64,000 nt of DNA, taken from positions 372,001-436,000 of the forward strand of contig NZ_AP026764.1 in NCBI RefSeq assembly GCF_026000435.1. The letters are read 5' to 3'. The position numbers and the translations under genes were made by a program. The first letter of the stretch is position 1; the number at the start of each line of letters is the position of its first letter. This DNA comes from Vibrio sp. STUT-A11. Lineage in GTDB: Bacteria > Pseudomonadota > Gammaproteobacteria > Enterobacterales > Vibrionaceae. Under the pieces are notes generated by a model, which worked only from the letters and a program-made list of their open reading frames with translations, had not been told where the DNA came from and made no database searches. Below, in pieces: positions 43,128 through 50,851 of the stretch.

Positions 43128-44849
43128 TCAGCGAGGCACATTGCCAGCGTTCACGGCGACAATATACTGATGTGTACCGGGTTCGATACGACCAGTAATG
43201 GCAGGAACACTTGCTTGGGGATAAAGTAAATTGGTGTTGGGTGCGCATGGGTATACTCGGGTTTGCCCTTCACCTTGCAATAAAATCAGTTCACTAAAGA
43301 GCTGCTCTGATTCGACGCGCGCAGGCTGAACCACCTGATGACTGAACCAAGCTGACCAACCATCAACGGCGTACCCTGTCATGACAAACTCCAAAGCAAA
43401 GTCAGTGGTGATTTCATGACTGCGAAGTTCACCCTGCTCAGTAAACTGTTGACGTGTTTTCACCTCACAACCTTCAAACGGTTGCCATAAAGAGACCAGT
43501 GCATCGCCTTCGCGATAGCTATTGATATTTCGGCTTCGGCTAAACCATTGGCGAGTTTGCGGATGAGCAAAAGCAAAGATATTGTCTCCCGCCCAGCCCT
43601 GCTCTAACCAATTAGTTGATTCAACACACAGTCCGTGCGCGGAGCTGTAGGCAAATTTACTGTATTTGTCATTACAATTACGCAGCTCGTTTGCAGGCGC
43701 GCTGTTGGTTATTAGATAGCTGCCTTGACGACGAATGATCTGATGATGCTCACCGATCCACGTGGCGGGCATATTGCGAGATAATGGTTGCTCTTCTGCC
43801 GTCCAAAATGGATGCTGCTCAGGCAGATAAAGGGCGTTAAAGGCTTTAAGTGCCAGCATTGGTGACGCGTAGCTGGTATAGAATTCATTCGCAAGTAAAT
43901 TAGGGTAAGCAAAGCCCGGTAGCAGCTGTGCCTGTTGATCCCAGATCGGCTGATCCGCCCACCAACGCATGTTTTGCGTCCAATAGCTCTTTGCCGTTAC
44001 GATATCAACATCAGGGTGCTCACTTCGCGCCAGTTCCGCCCAAAAAGCAGCACCCGCAAAGCGATAGTTTAACGAGCGGCCATAACAAAGAGGCTGTCCA
44101 TCTTCGCCAAACCAATATTGGTAGCGATGGGAGAATTCAATCGCACGGCGAAGCAAAAGCTGACTGAATTCGCTATTTGAGTTATCCCAGCGGGCGTAAA
44201 CCAACGCGTAAAGTTGGAAAGCGAACGGATTGTAATAGTCAACTACGCCTGTCAGACCATCTTGATACCACCCGTTTGTTAAATGCATTTCGTCAATAAA
44301 CGCGAGGTCTTGTTCAAGCACCTGTTGCTGAATGTCGACACCGAGTAATGACAGCGCTTTTAAGATAAGTACTCGAAACCAGCGCCAGTTGTTTGGTGGT
44401 AGCTCTAAATCGGAGACGGAATTTAACCAAGTCACAAGATTGGCGCGCTGCTCATTATCTAATGGCTGCCAGTAAAATTCGTTAGCATCGATCAGCGCGA
44501 CTGCAATCGATGACATCTCCACAACACGTTGGTCATAGTTACGTGGAAACTGCCAAAAGTCTGGGTGCATGGGATTGGTACCATTGGCGATCAACTGGCG
44601 CAACTCAGCGTGCTCATCTTTTAACGCTTCTCCAGCAGGCACGGCTCCCCACATCAAACGACAGACATGTTCGATACCCGCAACATTTGCAGTGTAGTGC
44701 GCAGCACTGTTGAAGTTTGGCACGTCCTGTGTTGTTCCACGAACAACCTCCATTTGGCGCTCTACAATCGCTTTTAAAGTTTTCAGCGTTTCAGAACGGC
44801 TTGTATATCCTTGCGCCGTATTCGCCAAACAATTCAAACTTATTGACAC
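43128..44849 (-). CDS. DUF2264-family protein, probable carbohydrate-active enzyme
   Basis: Encodes 573 residues, no signal peptide. The segments LPPNNWRWFRVLILKALSLLG, GWYQDG, DYYNPFAFQLYALVYAR and YGRSLNYRFAGAAFWAELA are those of the DUF2264 family, an (alpha/alpha) barrel followed by a beta-rich C-terminal half (from about 380). I recall that this family is related to CAZy GH154, which includes beta-glucuronidases, but I have not been able to check this. An activity on the uronic acid of the substrate would suit the island. The first codon appears to be GTG, with only a weak ribosome-binding site. It is the first gene of the transporter operon. Confidence 0.78.
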   Translation of the reverse strand: MSISLNCLANTAQGYTSRSETLKTLKAIVERQMEVVRGTTQDVPNFNSAAHYTANVAGIEHVCRLMWGAVPAGEALKDEHAELRQLIANGTNPMHPDFWQFPRNYDQRVVEMSSIAVALIDANEFYWQPLDNEQRANLVTWLNSVSDLELPPNNWRWFRVLILKALSLLGVDIQQQVLEQDLAFIDEMHLTNGWYQDGLTGVVDYYNPFAFQLYALVYARWDNSNSEFSQLLLRRAIEFSHRYQYWFGEDGQPLCYGRSLNYRFAGAAFWAELARSEHPDVDIVTAKSYWTQNMRWWADQPIWDQQAQLLPGFAYPNLLANEFYTSYASPMLALKAFNALYLPEQHPFWTAEEQPLSRNMPATWIGEHHQIIRRQGSYLITNSAPANELRNCNDKYSKFAYSSAHGLCVESTNWLEQGWAGDNIFAFAHPQTRQWFSRSRNINSYREGDALVSLWQPFEGCEVKTRQQFTEQGELRSHEITTDFALEFVMTGYAVDGWSAWFSHQVVQPARVESEQLFSELILLQGEGQTRVYPCAPNTNLLYPQASVPAITGRIEPGTHQYIVAVNAGNVPR

Positions 44850-44911
44850 GGGTTACTCGCTTAACAATAAAACCATCAATGAGATGAATTAAAGCCTATT
44901 CATCATAATTA

Positions 44912-44927
44912 TTGAAACGCTTTTTTA
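44912..44927. promoter_or_regulatory. Degenerate KdgR-like site upstream of the DUF2264 gene
   Basis: TTGAAACGCTTTTTTA keeps the left arm (TTGAAACG) of the island operator but has a poor right arm. It lies 63 bp before the DUF2264 start. Confidence 0.35.
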
Positions 44928-45018
44928 TATTTATGATATGAAGATCAAAACTACGTTTTATTTTTTTAGTTCAATGCCCACCCAGCTCACAAAATTGAAC
45001 TAGAGTACGAAATATAAT

Positions 45019-45035
45019 TAAAACGATGTTTCAAT
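45019..45035. promoter_or_regulatory. KdgR-like operator before the sulfatase relic
   Basis: TAAAACGATGTTTCAAT fits the island operator. It is 20 bp before the start codon of the relic and 170 bp from the DUF2264 start, so it may serve the latter as well. Confidence 0.6.
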
Positions 45036-45054
45036 AATTGAACTTGGAGGGTAT

Positions 45055-45217
45055 ATGAACCTTGCGCTGTTACTCATGGACCAAACTCGCGCAGATATAC
45101 TGGGTTGTTAAACACGAATAGGAATATGGCGCACTGACGCATGAACTTATGTTCAGCGCCAGTGGTTGTAGGGAGCTCTATGACTTGATGTTTAACCTAA
45201 ACGAAATTGTCAACTGC
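45055..45217 (+). pseudogene. Relic of a sulfatase gene (both ends kept, middle deleted)
   Basis: After GGAGG the ATG at 45055 opens a frame MNLALLLMDQTRADILGC that stops at 45109. This is the N-terminus of a sulfatase (the LLxMxDQxRADxLGC pattern, where the aspartate binds calcium). About 60 bp further, 45173-45217 encodes ELYDLMFNLNEIVNC, the conserved C-terminal pattern of sulfatases (ELYDL-x-x-DPNEIVNLA). Everything between, including the CxPxR site, is missing, and an in-frame stop (TAG) lies between. The relic points in the same direction as the two intact sulfatases. I read it as an internal deletion with later decay. Confidence 0.75.
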
Positions 45218-45238
45218 CGGCTTTGGTTGGTATTAGTT

Positions 45239-46435
45239 CTAGCGCATAAATCGCGCGTAATAAAGTGGTGGTAATCCACGATGCAGACATCTCCCCATCG
45301 CATCCAAATAAGGGCGAAGATGAGAGAAAAACTGATAATACCCTTCGCACAGATAGTGCTTTGCTAAAATGGATAGCTCGCCGTTTTCATCAATGCGCTG
45401 CGCTGGGCACGCACCATGACAAAGCGAACGTTGGTCACACCGCTGACAATGGGTTTGGCTGCCAATCGGCTTGCGGGTCGAAAACTGTTGCTGAATGGGC
45501 GTCTCAATCAAGTCCGGGTAATCCCGCTGGTTGATGTTGCCCACTTTGAATTGTGGATAAACAAAATGGTCACAGCTATACACGTCTCCATTATGTTCAA
45601 TCACAAGATTCTCGCCACACTGAGGCGCATGTACACAAATAGAAGACGGCATGCCCAAATGCATGCCGAGCGCATTGTCAAAATGGCTAATGAACACCTT
45701 GCCAATGTCATCTTTGCGCCACTCTTCAAACACATCCACCATAAATTGACCAAACTGCACTGGTGATACGCTTCGCTCAGAGACACCTTTTCCTTTGTCC
45801 GGCTCAACAATTGGGATGAACTGAATGAACGTCACGCCGAGCTGTTTCAGGTGTCGATACACCCGTTTGCCATGGTCGCCGTTATGATTCTGAATCACGG
45901 TTAGAACATTGGTATCAACCTGATACTTTTGCAGCATCTGCAAGCCTTGGATGACCTGACGATAGGAGCCTTTTCCGCTACGGGTTTTACGATAGTGGTC
46001 ATGCAGTTCTTCGTCGCCATCGATACTGATCCCGACCAAAAACTCATGCTGTTTAAGAAATGCTGCCCAATTATCGTTGATCAACACACCATTGGTTTGC
46101 AGCGTGTTGATGATCTTCATTCCCGGGCGAGCGTATTTCTTTTGCAACTCGACGGCTTGGCGGAAAAAATCCAGCCCTCTAAGGGTCGGTTCGCCACCCT
46201 GCCAACCAAACGTTACTTCAGAGCAATCAGCGGGTTGGCTCTCAATATAGCTTTTAATGTGTGCCTCAAGTGTCCCGTCGCCCATATCAAACTGCTTGGT
46301 TTGCGGATAATAGTCGGTTTTGTCGAGATAGAAGCAATAGTCGCAATCTAAGTTGCACAAAGGTCCAATCGGTTTGGACAAAATATGAAACGGACGCTTT
46401 GCTTTAGCTTTACTGGTGGGAATGATAAGTGACAC
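45239..46435 (-). CDS. Anaerobic sulfatase-maturating enzyme (radical SAM)
   Basis: Encodes 398 residues. The radical-SAM motif C27-N-L-D-C31-D-Y-C34 binds the first iron-sulfur cluster with S-adenosylmethionine, and a C-terminal SPASM domain supplies cysteines for two more (CVHAPQCGENL, VYSCDHF, CQRCDQRSLCHGACPAQR). The enzyme oxidises the active-site Cys or Ser of sulfatases to formylglycine in the cytoplasm. The start is a GTG with AAGGTG about 8 nt upstream. It is divergent from the sulfatase pair, whose CxPxR cysteines (C63 and C55) are the expected targets. A KdgR-like box lies 37 bp before its start. Confidence 0.95.
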   Translation of the reverse strand: MSLIIPTSKAKAKRPFHILSKPIGPLCNLDCDYCFYLDKTDYYPQTKQFDMGDGTLEAHIKSYIESQPADCSEVTFGWQGGEPTLRGLDFFRQAVELQKKYARPGMKIINTLQTNGVLINDNWAAFLKQHEFLVGISIDGDEELHDHYRKTRSGKGSYRQVIQGLQMLQKYQVDTNVLTVIQNHNGDHGKRVYRHLKQLGVTFIQFIPIVEPDKGKGVSERSVSPVQFGQFMVDVFEEWRKDDIGKVFISHFDNALGMHLGMPSSICVHAPQCGENLVIEHNGDVYSCDHFVYPQFKVGNINQRDYPDLIETPIQQQFSTRKPIGSQTHCQRCDQRSLCHGACPAQRIDENGELSILAKHYLCEGYYQFFSHLRPYLDAMGRCLHRGLPPLYYARFMR

Positions 46436-46472
46436 CGTAACTACACCTTATTCTTAATAGAAGAATTATTTT

Positions 46473-46489
46473 AAAATGCCATTTTAATT
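46473..46489. promoter_or_regulatory. KdgR-like operator on the anSME side
   Basis: TAAAATGCCATTTTAAT contains a perfect 17-bp inverted repeat (TTAAAATG-C-CATTTTAA at 46472-46488). It fits the island operator with T instead of C in the arms. Confidence 0.5.
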
Positions 46490-46521
46490 TATCATCAATA
46501 CGTGATCGCAAACAACAATTA

Positions 46522-46538
46522 TAAAACGTCGTTTCAAT
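46522..46538. promoter_or_regulatory. KdgR-like operator on the sulfatase side
   Basis: TAAAACGTCGTTTCAAT is one of the most symmetrical copies. It ends 32 bp before the first sulfatase start, where a repressor would block transcription. Confidence 0.65.
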
Positions 46539-46570
46539 ATAATATTTAAAACCCTCAACTATTATGAATC

Positions 46571-48067
46571 ATGAAAAAACCCAATTTACTCTATGTATTC
46601 CCCGATCAGTTTCGCCTGATGTCGTTGGGTATCTGGCAAGATCCCAACTATCGTGACCTAATTCCCGGTGTGGGGGATCCTGTCCATACACCCAACCTTG
46701 ATGCGTTTATCCAACAATCAACTTTACTTAACAACGCCGTAAGTAACTGCCCAGTTTGTAGCCCGCACCGCGGTAGCCTGATGACCGGACAATTCCCATC
46801 ACGCAGTGGTGTACCATTGAACTGTAATTCAGACCGCGTTGATTCCGAGTTGCCTGAAACCGCGATTTGTTTCACTGATGTGCTATCAGAGGCTGGCTAT
46901 AACGTCGGTTACATCGGCAAATGGCATTTGGATGTACCGACACCAAACGATCCGTCTAGGCCCGGTCATTACGTTGATCCGAATGTTCCCGCTTGGGACT
47001 CGTACACAGAGCCACAGCGCCGTCATGGCATCGATTATTGGTATGGCTACGGCACGTTTGATGAACACAACAATCCCCACTATTACGATACGGAAGGCCA
47101 TCGCCACGAACCAAAAGTATGGTCAGCAGAACATGAAACCGACAAGGCGATTGAGTACCTGAAGAACGAGCAAGGCCAGCGCGACGCAGACAAACCTTTT
47201 GCGCTGTTTATGTCGATGAATCCACCACACAGCCCATACGACAGCCTTGATGATTGCCGTTTAGAAGACTGGCGACGTTACAAAGACACGCCAGTTGACG
47301 AGCTTTTATTACGTGACAATGCCGATACCAGTCTCGATAAAGCACATAGTGCATCTTATTATTTTGCCAATGTCACAGGCACCGACAGTGAGTTCGGCCG
47401 TCTGGTTGAGACACTGAAAGCGATGGGCGAATGGGACAATACTATCGTGGTCTTTACCAGCGACCACGGTGAAACCTTGTGCAGCCAGGGCGTAAATGAT
47501 GCCAAAAACTGCATCTACAACGAGGCGTTTTCAGTACCTTTCATCGTAAAAGCCGCCCAGCAGAAACAAGCAAATCAACACCCAGCCTTTTTGAGCAGTG
47601 CTGACATTATGCCAACCGTGTTGGGATTAATGGGGCTTTCATCATCTTGCCCAACTAATATTCATGGCCGCGATCTCGCTGAGATTTTCCGCTCTGGTGC
47701 GATGGATACCAGCCCGACTTACGCTCTTTATTTCAAGAACATGAATACCACCCCAGAAGCAGACGGTAAAATCCGTGGCTATTTTGCTGCTGTCCGAGGT
47801 ATTAAAACAGAGCGCTACTCCTTAGCGTTGCATATTGATGCTTTCGGTCAGCTCGAGAAAACCCAGTTTTTCGACAACATCCAGGACCCATACCAAACCA
47901 ACAACCTGGACTTCGAGCCTGAACAACCAGACCTTCGTCGCCTACTGCGCGCCATGGCAGCAGAATTAGTTCGTACTGACGATCCATGGGCTGATGGCCG
48001 GGTACTTGACCACTTACTTCCATATGACTTGTTTAACAAATGTGATACCGAGAAGGGATTATCATGA
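46571..48067 (+). CDS. Formylglycine-dependent sulfatase 1 (cytoplasmic)
   Basis: Encodes 498 residues of the type I sulfatase (alkaline-phosphatase-like) family. The N-terminus PNLLYVFPDQFR carries a calcium ligand as DQ (D12). The maturation site is C63-S-P-H-R67 in NCPVCSPHRGSLMTGQFPSR. GKWHLD and FTSDHGE add further catalytic and metal residues. The start has no signal peptide and only a weak ribosome-binding site. It shares an ATGA overlap with the next sulfatase gene, so the two are translationally coupled. It removes a sulfate ester from a sugar. Position specificity cannot be read from these motifs. Confidence 0.92.
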   Translation: MKKPNLLYVFPDQFRLMSLGIWQDPNYRDLIPGVGDPVHTPNLDAFIQQSTLLNNAVSNCPVCSPHRGSLMTGQFPSRSGVPLNCNSDRVDSELPETAICFTDVLSEAGYNVGYIGKWHLDVPTPNDPSRPGHYVDPNVPAWDSYTEPQRRHGIDYWYGYGTFDEHNNPHYYDTEGHRHEPKVWSAEHETDKAIEYLKNEQGQRDADKPFALFMSMNPPHSPYDSLDDCRLEDWRRYKDTPVDELLLRDNADTSLDKAHSASYYFANVTGTDSEFGRLVETLKAMGEWDNTIVVFTSDHGETLCSQGVNDAKNCIYNEAFSVPFIVKAAQQKQANQHPAFLSSADIMPTVLGLMGLSSSCPTNIHGRDLAEIFRSGAMDTSPTYALYFKNMNTTPEADGKIRGYFAAVRGIKTERYSLALHIDAFGQLEKTQFFDNIQDPYQTNNLDFEPEQPDLRRLLRAMAAELVRTDDPWADGRVLDHLLPYDLFNKCDTEKGLS

Positions 48068-49530
48068 GTAACCAACCACATCCGAACGTCATTATTATGT
48101 ATGCCGATGATCTCGGTTTCGGCGATTTGAGCTGTTACGGGGCCAACGACATTCCAACGCCTAACCTGGACAAACTGGCTGAAGAAGGGCTTAAATTCCA
48201 TCAAGGTTATGCCACGGCGGCGACGTGCACCCCGTCGCGCTACAGTTTACTGACAGGCTCTTACCCTTGGCGTAACCCTAACGCTGCCGTTCTGCCTGGC
48301 GATGCACCACAGATCATCACCATTTCTGATTTTACAATGCCAAAAATGTTCCAAAAGGCAGGCTATCGCACTGGTATCGTCGGTAAATGGCATTTAGGAC
48401 TCGGCAATGGTGAACTCGATTTCAATCAGGAAATTCAGGGAACACCGAACGATGTGGGTTTTGACGATTCGTACATTATGGCAGCGACCAATGACCGTGT
48501 TCCGTGTGTCTACATCGACAATCGCCATGTCGATAATCTTGATCCTTCAGACCCAATTGAAGTGACTTACGATTGGGATCAAGCCTTTGATGACGTACCT
48601 ACAGGCCGTCGTAACCCAGAGCTTCTGGATGTCATGTACGATCATGGCCACGACGGCACGATCATCAATGGCGTTAGCCGTATCGGTCACATGCGCGGCG
48701 GTCAATCCGCTATCTGGGATGATGAAACCATGGGCGAAGTCTTTGCTGACAAAGCCATTGAATTTATCGAGCAGAACCAAGATCAGCCGTTTTTCCTTTA
48801 CTACGCCTTCCATCAACCACACGTACCGCGGATTCCTAACCCTCGCTTTAGAGGCGCTACCCCCCACGGTGTTCGCGGCGATGTGATCGTTGAAATGGAT
48901 TGGTGCATTGGGCAGGTCCTCGATAAATTGGAAGAGCTGCAACTGGCTGACAATACGATCGTGATCTTCTCTAGTGACAATGGTCCGGTATTAAACGATG
49001 GCTATAAAGACCAAGCGGTAGAGTTCAACGGCGAGCATCGAATGGCTGGCCCACTGCGCGGCGGTAAATACAGCCTGTTTGAAGGTGGAACCCGTGTGCC
49101 ATTTATTGTCCGCTGGCCGAACGGCGCGACCCGCGGAGAAACACAAGCCTTGTTCAACCAAGTCGACCTATACCACTGTTTTGCTCAGCTAACTGGCTCT
49201 GAACTGCAAGCGGAAGAAGCGCCGGATAGCCAACCGTTGCTAGACACTTTGCTGGGTAAGGAACCTCAAGGTCGAGACAACATGGTGCTAGAAGGAATGC
49301 AATATAAGAAGGTATTCAGAGACCAGCGTTACGCTTATATTCCGCCGCACGATGACGATTTTATCTGCCAATACACGGGGAATGAAAAAGGCAACCTTTC
49401 CAGCGCTCAGTTATTTGATTTGCACGATGATATCGGCCAAGTTGTTAACCTCGCCGAGCAGTATCCCGAAAAAGTTGAAGAGTTAGCCGAGTTGCTTGAG
49501 CATAGTATCAAAACACCACGTACTCGATAA
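48064..49530 (+). CDS. Formylglycine-dependent sulfatase 2 (cytoplasmic)
   Basis: Encodes 488 residues. Calcium ligands D15-D16 (MYADDLGFGDLSCYGA), the maturation site C55-T-P-S-R59 in TCTPSRYSLLTGSYPWR, GKWHLG, and the late metal site SSDNGP are all present. The whole pattern resembles arylsulfatase-A/N-acetylgalactosamine-6-sulfatase-like enzymes more than the first sulfatase does, so the pair probably attack different sulfate positions. No signal peptide is present. It starts in the ATGA overlap with sulfatase 1 and is followed by a terminator. Both depend on the divergent maturase. Confidence 0.93.
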   Translation: MSNQPHPNVIIMYADDLGFGDLSCYGANDIPTPNLDKLAEEGLKFHQGYATAATCTPSRYSLLTGSYPWRNPNAAVLPGDAPQIITISDFTMPKMFQKAGYRTGIVGKWHLGLGNGELDFNQEIQGTPNDVGFDDSYIMAATNDRVPCVYIDNRHVDNLDPSDPIEVTYDWDQAFDDVPTGRRNPELLDVMYDHGHDGTIINGVSRIGHMRGGQSAIWDDETMGEVFADKAIEFIEQNQDQPFFLYYAFHQPHVPRIPNPRFRGATPHGVRGDVIVEMDWCIGQVLDKLEELQLADNTIVIFSSDNGPVLNDGYKDQAVEFNGEHRMAGPLRGGKYSLFEGGTRVPFIVRWPNGATRGETQALFNQVDLYHCFAQLTGSELQAEEAPDSQPLLDTLLGKEPQGRDNMVLEGMQYKKVFRDQRYAYIPPHDDDFICQYTGNEKGNLSSAQLFDLHDDIGQVVNLAEQYPEKVEELAELLEHSIKTPRTR

Positions 49531-49572
49531 CGGCTTATTATTTATAGTCACTTAAAGCATAAGTCAGACGTT

Positions 49573-49595
49573 AAGCCCCAGGAATTGGGGCTTTT
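49573..49595 (+). terminator. Terminator of the sulfatase operon
   Basis: AGCCCCA at 49574-49580 pairs with TGGGGCT at 49586-49592, followed by TTTTC. It is also placed behind the convergent binding-protein gene. Confidence 0.8.
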
Positions 49596-49604
49596 CTACT
49601 TCAA

Positions 49605-50849
49605 TTACTCACTTTGCGAAATCGCAATAATGCGCTTGATCAACTCATCAGCGCTCATGTCTGGGTATCGGTAAAAACGGAAGATTTCTGAGTTTATTGC
49701 CTGTTGTGCGACAGGGTTAACCGCCATGGAATCAATCATACTCGGCACAGCGAGGTTGTGCTCCAATCCAAAGTGAAAGTCACGATACGACTGAACCTGA
49801 CAAGGGTTAAAATCGCTGATATCGATATCGGTGCGAACTGGAATCGAGCCTTTCACTCGGTTAAATTCGGTTTGAAAATCCACATCGGCAAGCACGTTCG
49901 CCGTTTTTATTGCGTCTTGCGCTGAAAACGACTTACTCGACATAAACACTAAGCTGTCAATATTGTAGAGAAACACACCATCGCTATCTGGCGTCGGATA
50001 ACAGCCAATCTCAGAGGGTACGGACACTTGATTCGCTAGCAGTTCACCCAAAATCCAGTCGCCACCAATTTGAAACAGTGCTTTATCGTCGGCTAACGCT
50101 TTGGTGGCAGTATCCCATTTACTGTCCGGTAATTGGTTGTCGATAAGTAAACTCAGGCGACGAAATTGGTTTAGTGCTTCGCGTAGCGTGTCGCTGTCGA
50201 TACTGTCTCGCTGCAATTTAACCATCGCATTGGTGTAAAACTCAACGCCACCCGTTGAGATAACCAAGTTCTCGAACAGCTGCGCTACTTGCCAGGGTTG
50301 CTCACCCACCGCAATTGGGATCATGCCATTTTTCTTCGCCAGCTCCATCGCGCTGAACATCTCTTGCCAGTTCTTAGGTGCAGACAAGCCAAGCTGTTTG
50401 AGCAATTTGTGGTTGACCCAAAGCCAGTTCAGGCGATGCAAGGTTAAAGGTAGTGCGACATAACCGTTTTGTGTTTTGTTTATCTCAATAGAAAGTGGGT
50501 ATAGCACCTCGTTCCAGCGCTGCTTTTCCGCGACCGCATCAACGTTGTATAGAATGCCAATCGCGTCCCATGCTTTGATGCTGGGCCCTTCAATTTGAGC
50601 GAAACTCGGCGGATTGCCTGCGAGCGCTCTGGCTTGCAACACCGTCATAGCGCTATCGCCACCACCGCCCAATACCGGGCTTTGAATCAATTCGATATCG
50701 TGCTGTTTAAGCTGTGTGTTCAAGATTTGAAGTGCTTGTTTTTCGCCTTCAGATGTCCACCAATGTAAAAACTCAACCCCTTGTGGCGCTTCTGCGTGAG
50801 CAAAACACGGTGCGATCAGCAATGGGAACAAGAATGCCAGTTTGTTCAT
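49605..50849 (-). CDS. Orphan sugar-binding protein (family 1 SBP) linked to a two-component system
   Basis: Encodes 414 residues: signal peptide (1-19, cleavage near AHA), then an SBP_bac_1 fold (EFLHWWTSEGEKQALQ, GYVALPLTLHRLNWLWVN, FQIGGDWILGE). The pattern HWWTSEGE and the rest resemble glucose/mannose-type binding proteins. No permease or ATPase gene is next to it. Its start codon lies 2 bp from the histidine kinase stop, so it is the third gene of the regulator-kinase operon and may act as the periplasmic sugar receptor of the kinase rather than as part of a transporter. That role is inferred. Confidence 0.85.
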   Translation of the reverse strand: MNKLAFLFPLLIAPCFAHAEAPQGVEFLHWWTSEGEKQALQILNTQLKQHDIELIQSPVLGGGGDSAMTVLQARALAGNPPSFAQIEGPSIKAWDAIGILYNVDAVAEKQRWNEVLYPLSIEINKTQNGYVALPLTLHRLNWLWVNHKLLKQLGLSAPKNWQEMFSAMELAKKNGMIPIAVGEQPWQVAQLFENLVISTGGVEFYTNAMVKLQRDSIDSDTLREALNQFRRLSLLIDNQLPDSKWDTATKALADDKALFQIGGDWILGELLANQVSVPSEIGCYPTPDSDGVFLYNIDSLVFMSSKSFSAQDAIKTANVLADVDFQTEFNRVKGSIPVRTDIDISDFNPCQVQSYRDFHFGLEHNLAVPSMIDSMAVNPVAQQAINSEIFRFYRYPDMSADELIKRIIAISQSE

Positions 50850-50851
50850 AG

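Noticed and set aside
43128..44849. Annotation as heparinase II/III
   Set aside because: The barrel architecture is similar, but the conserved segments are those of DUF2264, and no heparinase catalytic motif was recognised.
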